From: Lutraria lutraria
Taxonomy: Eukaryota; Mollusca; Bivalvia; Venerida; Mactridae
Reading direction: 5' to 3'
Assembly: GCA_964023205.1 (NCBI GenBank)
Contig: OZ026838.1
Location: 30,345,843-30,409,842 of the forward strand
DNA: 64,000 bases
Made by a program: the position numbers and the translations under genes. Numbering within the stretch: the stretch's first letter is position 1; every line of letters starts with the position of its first letter. Below the pieces are notes generated by a model. The model worked only from the letters and a program-made list of their open reading frames with translations, had not been told where the DNA came from and ran no database searches. Positions 1 through 13,417 of the stretch are shown one piece after another.

Positions 1-56
1 AGCAACCATTACTCAGTTCCAGGCACTGACCTTCGCATTAACCTATATACATCTAC

Positions 57-140
57 ATATCGAGGGTTCAGCGCAACAGTGTCGTAACTTGTTCTTATTT
101 CAATATGAGTTACGACACTGTTGCGTTGAACCCTCGATAT
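57..140. repeat. Fold-back hairpin, copy 1
   Basis: Arms of 33 nt (ATCGAGGGTTCAGCGCAACA... and its complement) around an 18-nt loop. A second copy is at 40533-40613. Confidence 0.92.
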
Positions 141-148
141 GCAAGTTA

Positions 149-321
149 CAGTGCAATTAAACTCTACAAAGCAACAACCTTTGGGAGAAGCAAAATTATG
201 TTGAGAGGTTGTTGCTCTAGAGAGGTTAGATTAATGGTATAATTGTACAGTGTGAAAAATCATGCTGTTGTTGAAGACAGGTTCTTGCTCAATGTAGGGC
301 TGCTTTGGAGAGGTTGTACTG
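149..321. mobile_element. mariner-type MITE, CAGTACAACCTC family, copy 1
   Basis: TA flanks; right end GAGAGGTTGTACTG. Shares GAGAGGTTGTTGCTCTA with the copy at 15359-15534. The left end has decayed (CAGTGCAATTAAACTC). Confidence 0.75.
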
Positions 322-647
322 TACTAATCGCAGAACCTCAACTTCACAACAAAACGTAACACATTCAACATGTTTCTCAGCCATGTTGAGAATTCAGGCA
401 GAACTAATATCCCCTTTGAAATAAATTCATGAAAACATGACTTTTATTGAGCTATTCATGCATTTTTCATGAACTATTCATGAAGTGTGAATAATAACTT
501 TCAGTAAGCATTAAAGAAACCCAGGAATGTGTAGACTGATCAGATGCTATCTGTAGTGTTTGTTGATTTTAAAAAATAAAATCTTAACATGATCAGACAA
601 AAGAATGCAGACTTATCAATACAGGACAAGGTGAGCCAGTGTGGGTT

Positions 648-829
648 AAGTCAAACCTGTGTTAGTGGCCACCTCCGAATAAGACCACTCTGTAAATATT
701 TAAGGCCATACTTTTAAAAACCACCACTGATTATTTAGAACAAAACTACCTCTGAATAAAGGTCATCTGTCAATAAAGGTCACATTTTGTATTTCCCAAG
801 GGTGGCCTTTGTTCACAGGTTTGAATGTA
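648..829. mobile_element. MITE, CAGTCAAACCTGTG family, copy 1
   Basis: About 180 bp; TCAAACCTGTGTTAGTGGCC at the left and TTGTTCACAGGTTTGAATGT at the right. Internal AAGGTCA/GGCCTTT motifs. Six copies in the window. Confidence 0.85.
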
Positions 830-3026
830 TCATTTTAGAGTACAGCAATATACTGATACAAGAGTCAACCTGGATGAAAAATAGCTGAACTGGTATACTT
901 ACCAGTAATGACTATAACAATGTCAACTGTCAACCTAACATAACTGAAATGATGTTAATATACCTTGTTAACCTCAATGCAAACTGACAACATGCGTAAA
1001 CAAAAATATTATAACAGTAATTGCCAGGCATTTTTTTTTGCCAAAGTTTAGGATGGAATCTTGCCTCGGTTTGAATAAAAATATAACTAATTAACCTGTG
1101 TGTATGCATACATATAATAATATCATATGTGTTTGTATATTTACAAAAATGTATATGTATTTAATACAATAATTATACATCTTTCTTTACAAAGAGAACT
1201 TACATGCTGTTATTGCAATGTTTGCATAATGTATATACATGAACCCGACATCTCACTGTCAATTAATGCTTGACTACATGTAGTTATATTCTGTGCATGG
1301 GCAGGTGGCCTTTAATATATCACAATAAAGACTATTAGTTAACACTGTCAACCACTCATGTAGCGTGGGTCTCTGTGTAGGCATTAATACCAGAGATGAA
1401 GCCCCCACACATAATCTGTTACTAACTCAGCAATGTCTCCATGGAACTCCCAACAGAATTACAGAAAATGTTCATCAATTTTAGAACAAATTCATCAGAA
1501 TGTGTGATTATTATCACAGGAGCTTGGCACTTGATGTTAACTTCAAGCCAACAATAACATTATTCAATGATTAATCCTAGTAATAAATTAAAGATTTGAA
1601 TTATGATTTTCCTCACTGAGACCCAGCTGTTTAGTATGTAAAATAATGTTATGATTTTCCTGATTGAGCTAACATTTGAATGTTGATTTTTTATTGTAGG
1701 ATTTGCAGAATGATGCTGGGTATCATAAATCATACTTAACAACGCCAGTTTCACACTGAATTATTAATTAAAATACAATTAACACATTAGGCCATACTTA
1801 AACAAAAAAGTTTGTGGTTCACAGTTATAATGTATAACCCAATGGACAGAGGGCAGGCACTTTTTTGTCATGAAAACAAAAGTTTGAATCAAGAACAAAT
1901 TGTTTGCTAAGATCACTAAAATATTTTGGTGGGTTTGTCAATTGTTACTGCAACCAAATTTTTTTAAGGATGGCCGCATATTGGCTTGCTTTGCTCCAGT
2001 CTAGCAGATTTACCAGAAAATGTTAGAATAAAAAGATTGCAAAAAATATTTTGTGAGTACATGTACCTTTTACTTAAATCAGGACATAGAAGAAACATTA
2101 TTGTATACCAATGTTTTGATCATTGCAATATGATGCTCTCATTAAAGTTTGAAAGATATAGAACGAGTTATAATCTAAGGACTTATTTTACAGTTATGAA
2201 ATACATTGGTTTGACATCATAGAACATTCAATTTAATTCAATACATGTACCTGTAAATCATAAAACTAGGTGACTGTGAATATAAGAATCTTAATGTCAA
2301 AATTTCAGTGTCAAAATTTTGACATCTGAATTAATTATATATACAAGCAAATGTAAACCACTGATACAATTTAAACTTCTTAATTAGCGTACTAAAGCAG
2401 CAATTAGACATGTATTAAATAGCTGTAACTTAATTCATCAAAGAAAGATGAGAATATATTTCATAATAGTCAATAAAGTCTGAGTTGCTTAAAAATTACA
2501 CAGTTTAACCTATCACAATACCCAACAAGACTTTCTTGAGAACATTAACTAATATAAAGTCAATATGTGAACACTAAGCCCCAAGGGCACTTAACCCACA
2601 TTCCTGCTCATCAGCTAGGAAAAAACTTGATAGAATTAACCATAATCCTAATCATTGTATCAAATCTATAAGATAAAATACAAGAAAATTAGGAAATACA
2701 AACTCAGTATACCAGTCAGGAATTTGATGAAATTTACCGAGTGTAAGATTAATCAGCTGATCTGTTAGATGGTTCGGAACACAGGAAACACTTTTAAGAT
2801 ACATACAACATACATTAACTTAAAACACATGTACACATAAATGTAATCACTTAATTACTAAGATAAAAATAACATTGTAGCATAACTAATGGTGCTGAAC
2901 ATTTACTGGTAGGAGTCATTTCAGATATAGATGTTTTTTACACACACTTTAACACAATGAATCATTAATTTAAAAAAAATGATATTGTTAAATTGATAAT
3001 TATGAAATTTAACAGCAGCTCCAACC

Positions 3027-3392
3027 CAGGCCTTTTTCTACCTATCTCACAGGTCAGACCCTGACCCATTCCTAATGCAAAATATGGGTATTTTATCCCA
3101 TTTTCATGAATAAACTCTCAATCCAAAGCATAAATAATCTTCGCAAAGAATCAAAAGGTCCCTATGCTTGGTTGTGTATTGGCTTCAGAATAACAAAGGA
3201 CTACATATAACTATGTATGCAATTACTAATTTAGTTAATTTTATTAGTACTCAATGTAAAACTGAAATAAATCAACATAATTATATCAATACATCCCTTG
3301 TTTTAGATTTATCCTAATCTGGCAAATTTCGTGACTCAAAAATTCCCAATTATCCAAGGTACTTTATCCCAAAATAGGCAGAAAAACGCCTG
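3027..3392. mobile_element. hAT-like MITE, CAGGCSTTTTTC ends
   Basis: CAGGCCTTTTTC at the left and GAAAAACGCCTG at the right. Similar CCAACC/CAACCTCA sequence on both sides may be a decayed 8-bp duplication. Confidence 0.6.
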
Positions 3393-4639
3393 CAACCTCA
3401 TTCTGTAACCAACTACATTAATTGGCAGTTCCAACCTCATTGAGTAGCCAACTTCTTTTATTTGCAGTTCAATTCTCATTGAAAGCAACTACCCAAAATT
3501 GCCTTCTTGAGAAACAAGACTTCCATAATAAAAGGTTCCTTCATAATGTATTCAGCACCTTAAATCTGTCCTACACACTCATGAAAACATTCAATTGTAT
3601 ACCTAATTTTGGATAGGAAGAAAGTCTAACAGGATTAGATTATTATACAGTCCTGAGATCAATATCAAAACACAGTCAGTGATCTAAAACGAATGAAGAA
3701 GGATGGAGAACTTCTGCTCACATTTTCATGAGCTAAATATTAATTAAAACACATAAATCACTCCTCCCATCAAAATCATAAAAGACTTTGAGATATATGG
3801 AATGTGAAACAATCTCATTCTTTAATAAGGGTGAAGATAATTATTCGACACATACCGGACAATCCTAGGTAATATTGATAAAAAGGCAAGAAAGAAATGG
3901 TTTCAGTTTCTCAGAAATTGCCTAATTTTCTACCATCTGACTTATATCAACATTAAAGCAATTGCGCGTAGATTTTGTACATAAAATCAACCCACAAACT
4001 TGTCCTACAAAAGCTGCTCCTAACAGACTGTCTCCAATCTTGATGAAACAACATCTCACTGGAATATAATCAATAGATTAATACCAAGGTGTTGGTCAAA
4101 ATGGACCAATATTACTCGGTTAATCAAGAATTCATGAGGTACTAGACTAAGTTGAGAGGAACTAAACAATGTTCCTGACAAAGTATCAGTAAATGTTTCA
4201 TTGTTCACATGATCAGATTACATGCTTCTTGCCTCTTGCAAATTTTATGTTAGTGAAATCATTTTCTGGTGAACATTCGAGTTTGTGTATTCTGATATGC
4301 CAATTTTAAGCTGAGAAATTCTAAAAACTTCAAAACCATGCATTTTGTATTTGATTTCAATATTTTAAGCATTTTCCAGAAGTCAGTTTATGTGACAGTT
4401 TGGAACTTTGGATGTGTAAGATATTACAGTTAATGCACTATTGTTAGACGTTCAGACGTCATATAGATTTACGTTGACGTCACTTTGTTTATACGTTGTT
4501 TGTGTTATATTTGAAGGAGTTGTTACAATACAGTCTAAATTGGAACCAGACGTACATTTAGTTATTAATGTCATCCCGACAGGATCTGCCTATTTTATTT
4601 AAATTAAAAAGACTTAACTTGTTCTCATTATGCCCAAAC

Positions 4640-4780
4640 CAATGTATTTCTGTGTGTAACAATAACACTGGTATGTTTTGTCTATATCCGGTATGTAATA
4701 CAATGTATTTTTGTGTGTTACAATAACACTGGTATGTTTTGCCTATATCCGGTATGTAAAGTGTAATACAATGTATTTCA
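4640..4780. repeat. 61-bp tandem duplication
   Basis: CAATGTATTT...CTATATCCGGTATGTAATA occurs at 4640 and again at 4701, with a third partial start at 4769. Confidence 0.9.
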
Positions 4781-6442
4781 TGACTCTGAAATTCTAAATC
4801 TAGCTAGCAGTGTAACCATGACCACTTCAAAACTGGTAAAAGTAACTCAGGAAGTATAAAAATATGCTTAAAATACCATGAACTATAGAAACGAAGTACA
4901 GATCATAGGTACAGACCATGTACAGCATATACCCTGTAATACATGTAGGTGTCTACCTGATATATATACAAGCAGTTGACTTGTATAGATCTTCTTTGGC
5001 AATGCAGATAAACGGAAGTTACATGTAGGTACCAAAACTCAAATATTTTTTAAAAGACGCATTTAAATTAATCTTAACTAGCTTTTTCTTTTATTGCACT
5101 CACTCAGATACTGCAATAAATGCAGGTACATGCAGAAACAATTAATGCTAACAGAATAAATTATACAATATATTAATAAAGTGAGGTATTTTTTCTGTAC
5201 CTTCCTCTAGATTAATTATAACATTTTACTCTCACAAAATCTGCACAACTTAAACATATGATTAGTAATAAACCAACAATTAGTAAATTGAACAATGGTA
5301 TATATCTTAGTAAATTCAATTTCTACGCTTAATTTGTGTCTACATGACAGTTCTTTCCAGACTATTAAATGGTTACCTGCCGCAAGTGGTTTCAGTCCAA
5401 GATGGCAAAGTGAAACAAATTAATACTTGAAGGGACTGTCTGGTGAGAACAAAGTCGCAGTATAAGCTACTGTATGATGGTAAGAATTATAAGACTAGAT
5501 ATTCATGACCAAAGTTATCATGCTCACAAAATAAAACATTTGCCTATTTCATTTAAAGTGTGATGTAAGTGATTCAGTCATTCACAAAATACCACATACA
5601 TTATCAGTATGCTGAAAGAAAGTCACAGAATTCCTATAGCAAACAACATTACCAGGAGTAACTTTCAAATACATGTATATGAGTTTAATAATCACTTGTA
5701 TGTAAGTATGTAGAATGCTGCATACAAAATGCAGAAAAATATAATGATTTCATAAAAATCAGTGACTTTTAAATGCTCTGTATTTCAAGGCAAACTACAT
5801 TTTCTCCATAAATCATGTCATGGCAATTATAATCTTAATGTAATAATTATCAACAGAAATTTCTTAAATTTCAGTCAACGTGGGTGGTTGTGAAAAGAGC
5901 TCAAATAATTTAACAATAACATGTGAACATATAACTACACAATGATCTAAACATAGGTCTTTAATTGCTCAACATTCATTGTGCCAGGCTTTGATGCCAA
6001 CATACCCACCATTTGCTGTAGAGTTACAGGACCCAAATTTGGATCATAAATATCATAATTGCTCACCAATTTGATTATTACAAGATAACGGTGATAGATT
6101 TAATGTAAAACATACCATGATACAATCCTCATCTATATAAAGCAATGCTATTGAATTTCTATCAGAATCGTGCACATATTATTTCAACAGCAGTCAAGTC
6201 AGAAAGATGGATAAATAATAATATTTACCAGACCTAATACAACATTATCAGAAATAATACTGTAATAGGATGATCAGGTTAGGATGAAACCAGTAAACCT
6301 GAATTATTTATAAACAAACATCACAGTCAACTACATTGCATACATATACCTATAACATCAGATGTACATGGCGGCAGGCTTACAGTCTCACACACAGTAC
6401 AATCTCACGTAGTGACCGTCTCAATATAAAAACCAGGGCCCT

Positions 6443-6607
6443 ATGTACAATAACAGTCTTTGAATTAGTTTTTTGTGGCAGGTTGCCCGCCAATATACTT
6501 AATGAAGAAAACTCTCAAAAAATAGGTTGTCCGAATAAGGACTTAAAGAAGGAAAAAATCCTTTCGGGCAGCCGGGCAACCAACTAATTTGAAGACTGCA
6601 ATAACTT
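6443..6607. mobile_element. Small fold-back element
   Basis: Inverted arms ACAGTCTTTGAATTAGTT and AACTAATTTGAAGACTGC, continuing inward as GGTTGCCCG / CGGGCAACC. Total about 165 bp. Confidence 0.65.
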
Positions 6608-6931
6608 TAATATCTACTTTAAAACCAACACTTGGAGTTCTAAAGATCTGAATGTTTTAACATTCATGAACGAGGTTGGTTCACACACTCAACTAGTCAT
6701 TCAAATGTCAGTGAAAATGTAATATATTTAATTAAATAATTTTATCATACAAACTTTTCAAATATTAAGAGTTCATTTATGTTCAAATATCAAATTTAAT
6801 AATCTGAATCCAAAAAATGTCCGGTGATGACCGGAAACGTTACAGACTGAGACACATTTGATTATATGAACCAACATGAAACTGAACATCTCAATTAATT
6901 TAAATGAAAATTCTACAACTGAAAAATATTA

Positions 6932-7115
6932 TACAGTCAAACTTCAGTGAACAAAGGTTGCGCTTGGGAAAGACAAAACATAGCCTTTAGTGACAGACCT
7001 GTGGCCTTTATTCAAATTTCATGCTGCTCTAAATAATCAATGATAGTTTTAAAAGAATGGCCTTTACTCACAGGGTCTTTATTAAGAGGTGGCGGCTAAC
7101 ACAAGTTTGACTGTA
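6932..7115. mobile_element. MITE, CAGTCAAACCTGTG family, copy 2
   Basis: TACAGTCAAACTTCAGTGAA at the left and ACACAAGTTTGACTGTA at the right. Opposite orientation to copy 1. Confidence 0.85.
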
Positions 7116-7650
7116 ATTCAAAACATTCACTACATTCATATTATTGGAACAGCATTAAAAAGCTATAAGCTCCAGTTATAAGAGATCTAAAATATTGTTT
7201 GACAGACCATAAACCACATCTGAGCACCTGTATGGTTCATCACTGTCTATGGGTCCAAAATGTTGAACAGACCAACAACAATAACTGAATTATTATCATT
7301 CAAGGAGAGTATTACCATCCTGGAATATAGTAAGCTTATATAGTAGCCATTGTGTAAGCATCTCTATCCAGAAACAGAAAACTAAAGGAACTAAGTACAT
7401 CAGACATCATATGAGAGGCCTTTGATTGAAGCAAGTTTTTGAAGTTGTAATGATTATATCAACAAACGAGTTGAAATGTCAATGATGCACAAACATGTTA
7501 GAACAAATTATAGGCAGTTAACAATATAAAAATGAACCTCTAAGTACCTTTTCATGACAGAAAAGAAACTGAATACAAATGTATTACTTAGTTGCAGTTA
7601 TAACCACTTTATGAACTCCCATGAAAACCAAAATTTACATTAATCAGTGA

Positions 7651-8748
7651 TAGGGCTGTCCCGATATGGTCGTGTACCGGTACAGTGCTGAACGATATGC
7701 GTATCGTATCGGAAGGTCCCGTATCGGCCGTATTGCGGTTTCTTTACTCTTACATTAAAAACTCCTAGAATGTTTAGCAACTGAACTAGATTTACGAATT
7801 TTCTCTCATTTAATCGTCGACAATGCTTTCTCAACTCCATATTCTATATCTAAAGAAATTAGCTGCGTGAGGTAAAGCTAGACAATGGATTCGATTCGAA
7901 TATTCAGATTTTGCCAAGTAGATATTGACCTATAAATTATATTAATTTTATTAGTAAAGGATATTTTAGAACTTTTCTTTTGACAAATGAGGAACAGATT
8001 TTCTAATTTTCCGAAACATAGATCCAGCATTTAAATTTTCAAGCACATGTACGAATATTCAAGTTTGACTGCCAGCCAGCTTTACCTATAAAGTGTGTAA
8101 ACATTGTCCGCGTCTGCACTAACAATCTGTAATTACTGAAAAAATGGCTTAGGCACCAAGTAACTTTAAAACGCCACCAAGTAATTTACGTAAAAATATG
8201 GCAGCATTTTGGTTTGCCGATGGATGGAACAAAGATTCACGTAGCAGTCTGTAAGAAATGTCACTGCGATCTGTATAGTGGTTGGACCAGCAAACTTAGA
8301 ACACATATGTCTCGTAATCATTACATCCAAGTTGAAGGTTTCAAAAATGTATTATTAATTTAGTATTGTTTTTCAATAATCATAAAACCTGAGTCTTTAA
8401 ACAATTTTATCTGGCTAATAGTCGGAATTCGGTATGAATTCCAATTTTCCGGTATTGACCGTGTTTTTATGTCAGGGGATACAACGCATTGCGAGTAACA
8501 GGAGAAATTTAAAAAAAGAAATATAATTTAACCAAGATCAACTAAGTGCAAGACAATTTTAGTTTTATACCTTTTAAACAGTTAATTATGACTTTCTATC
8601 ACCAAACAAGTGTGCAGAGTAAAAAAAACCACTAATATTATAACGTAGTTCATTACTTCGAAATACTTTTATATCGTATCGTAGATATCGCTAGTACCGT
8701 ATCGCAATACGTATCGTATCGGCTGAGATCTGTATCGGGACAGCCCTA
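7651..8748 (+). mobile_element. hAT transposon relic with BED zinc finger
   Basis: 16-bp TIRs TAGGGCTGTCCCGATA (7651-7666) and its complement (8733-8748), flanked by the 8-bp target duplication ATCAGTGA (7643-7650 and 8749-8756). The 8-bp duplication is diagnostic of the hAT superfamily. At about 8193-8345, + strand, a frame reads VKIWQHFGLPMDGTKI then VCKKCHCDLYSGWTSKLRTH and MSRNH, a BED-type C2H2 zinc finger as in ZBED/hAT transposases. The catalytic and dimerisation parts are missing. It sits exactly on the left end of the 8751-9101 MITE. Confidence 0.92.
8193..8345 (+). pseudogene. BED zinc-finger exon of hAT transposase
   Basis: Frame without stops giving CKKC, then TSKLRTHM and SRNH, the C-x2-C...H-x4-H arrangement of BED fingers. 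No ATG or RNase-H-like catalytic domain follows, so it is a fragment. Confidence 0.8.
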
Positions 8749-8750
8749 AT

Positions 8751-9101
8751 CAGTGATTTTTTTTCGCTATATTTACTGCCTTATATGGGCAGTTTCCCCT
8801 AGCAAATTTCCTTCATTTTCCCTCCAAAATGGCCGGAATTTTCCCTGACAAGTGGTGTTTTAGAAATGATCATGTAAAAAGAAAAAAAATATAACACTTT
8901 ACAGTTTTCGCACAACTTTCATCAATTACAGTGTAGTAATATCTTTATTTATGATTTATTAAACAACTAAATAATCACATATTCCATAGTCTATGATAGA
9001 AAACAAATGTTATTATGTATTTCCTATCCAGGAATATGTAGCGCTAAATTTCCCCTTTTGATGGGCATGGGTAGTGAGAAAATTTTGCAAAAAAATCAGT
9101 T
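8751..9101. mobile_element. MITE, CAGTGATTT family, copy 1
   Basis: Same family as 14062-14367: shared TTCGCTATATTTACTGCC at the left and GGGCATGGGTAGTGAGAAAA at the right. Terminal inverted repeats are CAGTGATTTTTTT / AAAAAAATCAGTT. The left end is split by the hAT insertion at 7651-8748. Confidence 0.8.
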
Positions 9102-9418
9102 ACGGTAATTACAAATCATGAAGTTTATTGAACACAAATTGCTTGAACAGTGTGATGTTCAGAATGGTAAAGAAAATACATGTATATCCTCACAAAATTC
9201 TAAAGTGCATTGTACTGAACTACAAACATGGCAGCTCACTGCTCTATATTGTTATCATAAATTATACAATTTAAAATGGGTCAGTTTAAAACAGCTAGAC
9301 ACTTATCAAACAGCAGAACATGGAAAGATGCCCATCCATCAATATTCAGACAAATTTACTTCCATCATGGCATAAAGTTTAAAGTAAGTTTGATGACATA
9401 TCAGGTAAAATAATGTAC

Positions 9419-9478
9419 CAGATGCGGGGCTCAAACCTGCAACCTCCTGTTTGCTCTACCAACTGAGCTAATAGGGCT
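9419..9478 (-). repeat. tRNA-like relic, minus strand
   Basis: Minus strand reads TAGCTCAGTTGGTAGAGCA (box A) and GGTTTGAGCCC (box B) about 10 nt too close together, so the anticodon arm is shortened. Probably a SINE head or tRNA pseudogene. Confidence 0.5.
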
Positions 9479-9529
9479 GTTAATATTACAGACAATTTAT
9501 AAATACAATGACTATATACAGTACTGCAG

Positions 9530-9711
9530 CAGGGTTCTCAATAACAACAGGCTGCAGGCCAATTTAGCCGCTTAGAAATGTGTCTGGGCTGGTTAGAAAT
9601 CTCAAAAGTTAATAAAATATTGCTAGAAAGTGCCCAGACCCCCCCCCCCCCCCTAGCAGGCCTGTTAGTTTAACTTTTCGACCTGTTGGCCACAGACTTA
9701 TTGAGAACCAT
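9530..9711. mobile_element. hAT-like MITE, AGGGTTCTCAATAA ends
   Basis: AGGGTTCTCAATAA at the left, TTATTGAGAACCATG at the right. Flanks ACTGCAGC / ACTGCTAC could be a decayed 8-bp duplication. Contains a 15-17-base C run at about 9640-9656. Confidence 0.6.
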
Positions 9712-11324
9712 GACTGCTACATGTCCATAACTTTTCAGAAACCAGAATTAGGAGCCAGTTAGAATAAATGATGGAAGTTCCAAACATTAAATGTATGAAT
9801 CTCATACAAGCCACCTAGCTGTAGGTCAAAGTAAGTTTTACGTCTTACTACACAACATGCAACACATTCAAATTCAATATGGATGAACATTCTAATGTCC
9901 TGGCATTTCAGCTATATCAAAACACTGTCAAATTCCCAGCCGCAGACTTTTAAAAATATATATATCTGACTGTTATAAATTAATTTAACTATATAAAAAT
10001 AGGACAGACATACGGTTACCATACCCTTAGTGAGGTAAATCACTGTTCAAAATAGGACACTGAATCATTCCAGCAGTTCACTGACAGATCTTAATTAAGA
10101 CAATCTCTATGAAGGAAGATTATTTTAGTGACAGTTAGGTATTACAGGCTTATCAGATCATTAGACGTGTTAGGTTATAATTAAGTAATAAAACAACACA
10201 TGGTGGGGATCTAATCAACGACCATCCATAATCATATATTGAAATCACGTACTCAGGGTAACACACACTGACAATTCATCACCGATTTTCCCAAAACTAG
10301 AACTATTCTGATAGAACAGACATTTTTTAAAACATGAAAAGTGTTAATACATCTAAGTCAATCAGAGTGTTAATGCATTAAACTCCATACCTGGTCTGTA
10401 AGTTCCCATATCGTGTTAAAATCCCATTTATCACTAAAAACTAGCCTTTTCTAATTATGTACATATGTCATGTCAAAGGTCAACCAAAATGAAACGGCCA
10501 ATCAAATTATTCATTGTAAAATGCGTCTAGATAACGTTGATTTATAGTAGGCATAACACCAATAAATTAGGGTGATACTATATGCCGGTCCCGGTCTCAT
10601 CAGGTCCAAAGTGAAAAACGCGGAAACAGTTCGGAAAACGCAGAATCACTATCTAATTACGAGATTTTCGAATGTCTCGGAAAAGATCAAGTTGGTTGTA
10701 AATGCTAAATTTTTCAACCAACATTAATGAAAATGGAATCCTGGTAAAAGGTTTAAAAATGTAAGAATAGATTATGACAGTGTTATAATTAAGCCGTACC
10801 TTGCAACTAAAATCATCATTGTTTTGTCTGTTTTATCACCATTTTTAACGTTCTTTTATCCAGGAAAAGTTAAAAGTTGTTACTGAAGCAATATGTGTAG
10901 AATCCAGAGACATGTCTCTGGTAGAATCTGAACCAATACAAAGAAAATTCTCAACGATTTCTAAAATGTCAAAATAAATTATGTCTAGATGGTAGATATC
11001 GGTACATTGCGTCTAAATTTAATGTTAATTTGTACCGTTTTAAATTATTATTATTTGCTTATTGGAAGACAGTATGGCTATTGTATTCTGATCCATGTTT
11101 GTTTTATGAAATGACTGAAAAGTTGTTATAGGAATTTTAATGACATTCTTAGCATACTTTTTTGATAATCTGTCAATTCATGAATGACACGAAAATTATT
11201 TTTTTCCGTATTTTATTATATTGTATGTTTTCAGGATAGTTATTTATAAACTATTGGATAAAATGTGTGACTATCAGTGTCATTAATATTCATTAAGTGA
11301 GATATGGAGATACTTTAATTAAAT

Positions 11325-11830
11325 CAAGGACTTATATATACATACATGGATTCGCAACTTCCGTATTAACAATTTAAAGTAATCAAATCCCGCGATAATA
11401 AGACGTGAATCAACGGGAATACAAGCTATTTTTACATTAGCGAAAATGCGAAAATATCCGTGATAATCCGAATGATAATAACAGCGAAAATATCCGTGGT
11501 ATTCCGAATGTTTAATCTCGGTGACGAAAGGATTATAATAGATGTCCGCCATCTTGGAATTTAAAATGTTCGACTGATGCCTTTTTAAATGCTTATACTA
11601 AGACTTTGTGGATTATAAATGTATCTCAATATAATTAAGGAATTTGTTGCATCCTTTACCAATTTCCCGTGCCCATTTGCCAGAGTTTTTTAGGATAATC
11701 AAATTCGTAAACGCCCAATTACAGCTGTCGGACATTGCCGAGTATATAGCAATGCATTGTGGGATCGCCGAACGATATCGTTTGAGCTATTTTTAGCAGT
11801 TGCGAATCCATGTATGTATATAAGTCCTTG
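11325..11830. mobile_element. 506-bp TIR element, CAAGGACTT family
   Basis: TIRs of about 38 bp: CAAGGACTTATATATACATA at the left and the complement at the right, both running on to GGATTCGCAACT. Flanked by 7-bp ATTAAAT (11318-11324 and 11831-11837). The interior has a local duplication of GCGAAAATATCCGTG near 11443 and 11483. No transposase. Confidence 0.9.
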
Positions 11831-12298
11831 ATTAAATGTCTTTTAATCTTGTACGTTGGTGTATATAATGAAATGCTATAATTGACACCGGGTGTCGTTT
11901 CATCGATCTACATTTTTAATATGAAACAAAACGATGAGAAATGGTAGTCATCTGCGAAACATTTGCAGAAACAAACACAACAAGAAGAGCAATATGGTAA
12001 TTATAAAACGGTTCTAGACATTTTTATTCTTTCTATTACAAGGTCAATAAAGTGCATGCATGTGATATATGATTATTATAGATATGGAATACAAATTGTG
12101 TGGTTCTGCTACTCAATGGGCGAAGATATGATATTTTCTAGGACTTTTATAAATTATGTATTTGATCCCAGGGTATTTTAAAATTATCCTTTATAACCCC
12201 AATTAATTAAACGCAAGCAGTTAAAAAATGCAAGTGGTTTTATACAGACGATAAGATGGATAACTGATTAGGGTTGTATAATACTTACTATAAGCATG

Positions 12299-12335
12299 CA
12301 AGGACTTCTATACATACAGTATATATAAGTCCTTG
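12299..12335. mobile_element. Miniature TIR-to-TIR copy of the CAAGGACTT family
   Basis: Only the two outer TIR pieces joined, CAAGGACTTCTATACATAC and GTATATATAAGTCCTTG, one base apart. Flanked by CTATAAGCATG and CTATAAGCAAG, a near-perfect 11-bp direct repeat. Confidence 0.7.
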
Positions 12336-13105
12336 CTATAAGCAAGTATATATACTTTGTATATACGTATATTTTTGTCTTGAAAGCTGTTTTAATTAAC
12401 GGCCAATTTGAAAATGTTCCCATTAACGTTTTATGACCCTATTGCGCGTGCTGGTGTATTTTTTAAAATAATAATCAATCCCAATATCGGACCTGATCAA
12501 ACATAAAAAGTCTGTCATATTGTACTGTTCTTTATGTTAATTAGATTCCCCATTCGCTAGATGTTTTTTTAAATAACATAACTTTCCAAATATTTGAAAG
12601 ATTTTAACAAAATAAATGTACGGATTGTGAACACATTGACATGTTTTATGTAGTTTCGTTCCGTTTATAAATGCGAACGGAAAATGTATTTAGTGGAAGT
12701 ATGCCTAAGATATTAAGAAGCGTCTGAGGTACATTGACTATTAACGGTAAAATTAAATTTGCGTTCTCTAAGCATTTCTCGTAAACTTGAAACATCTCTT
12801 GAAGTATAAATGTGGATTATATCAAACAATTACAAGTTATCCGATTTCACTGGTTGTTGAATGAGCTTTTTGTACCGATTGGTTGTAATTTGAAATTGTC
12901 ATGTGTTTCCGCGACCATGGTTTATCAGACCGACGTCTATGACAATGTGAGAATGAGGTTATAAAAGTTGGCTCCCATCTCAAATCTTACTATTGTGCTT
13001 CCAATGTTCTGATATAGGAAACAGAGTTTTTTGCTTTCAATTTAGAAGTCCAAATTAGGTATGATTAGGTATGATCCGATCATCGTGTTACTAGTTTTCC
13101 CAAGG

Positions 13106-13417
13106 CAGGGTTTTTTCTCTGTATTTTGGGAATATGAACCATACCCTTGGGATTGGGAATTTTCGCGGTGTTTTAATCAAAATTAGGAAAAAATGCATAA
13201 CTACAATTTTTGCAATGTTCAACTTATTCTACTTATTTACACAGTAGCAGAATAAGGTATTTACTACCAATAGTGATGTTAATGAACTTATAAAATTAAA
13301 AAAAATTTTTTTAGGGGGATTGGGAATTTTTGTCTGTGAATTGGGAAAAAAAGATACTATTTTCCATTGGGAATATGACCGAATTTCGGCTATAAAATCG
13401 CCTTAAAAAAATCCCTG
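13106..13417. mobile_element. hAT-like MITE, CAGGGTTTTTTC ends
   Basis: CAGGGTTTTTTC at the left and AAAAAAATCCCTG at the right, interior with repeated TTGGGAAT motifs on the + strand. CAAGG flanks both sides. Confidence 0.65.

Larger units (their letters stand above)
830..6442. other. Non-coding stretch
   Basis: Apart from the MITE at 3027-3392 and the tandem duplication at 4640-4780 I see nothing: no ORF above 80 codons and no recognisable protein on either strand. Confidence 0.5.
9712..13105. other. Non-coding stretch
   Basis: Nothing beyond the CAAGGACTT elements at 11325-11830 and 12299-12335. Confidence 0.5.
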
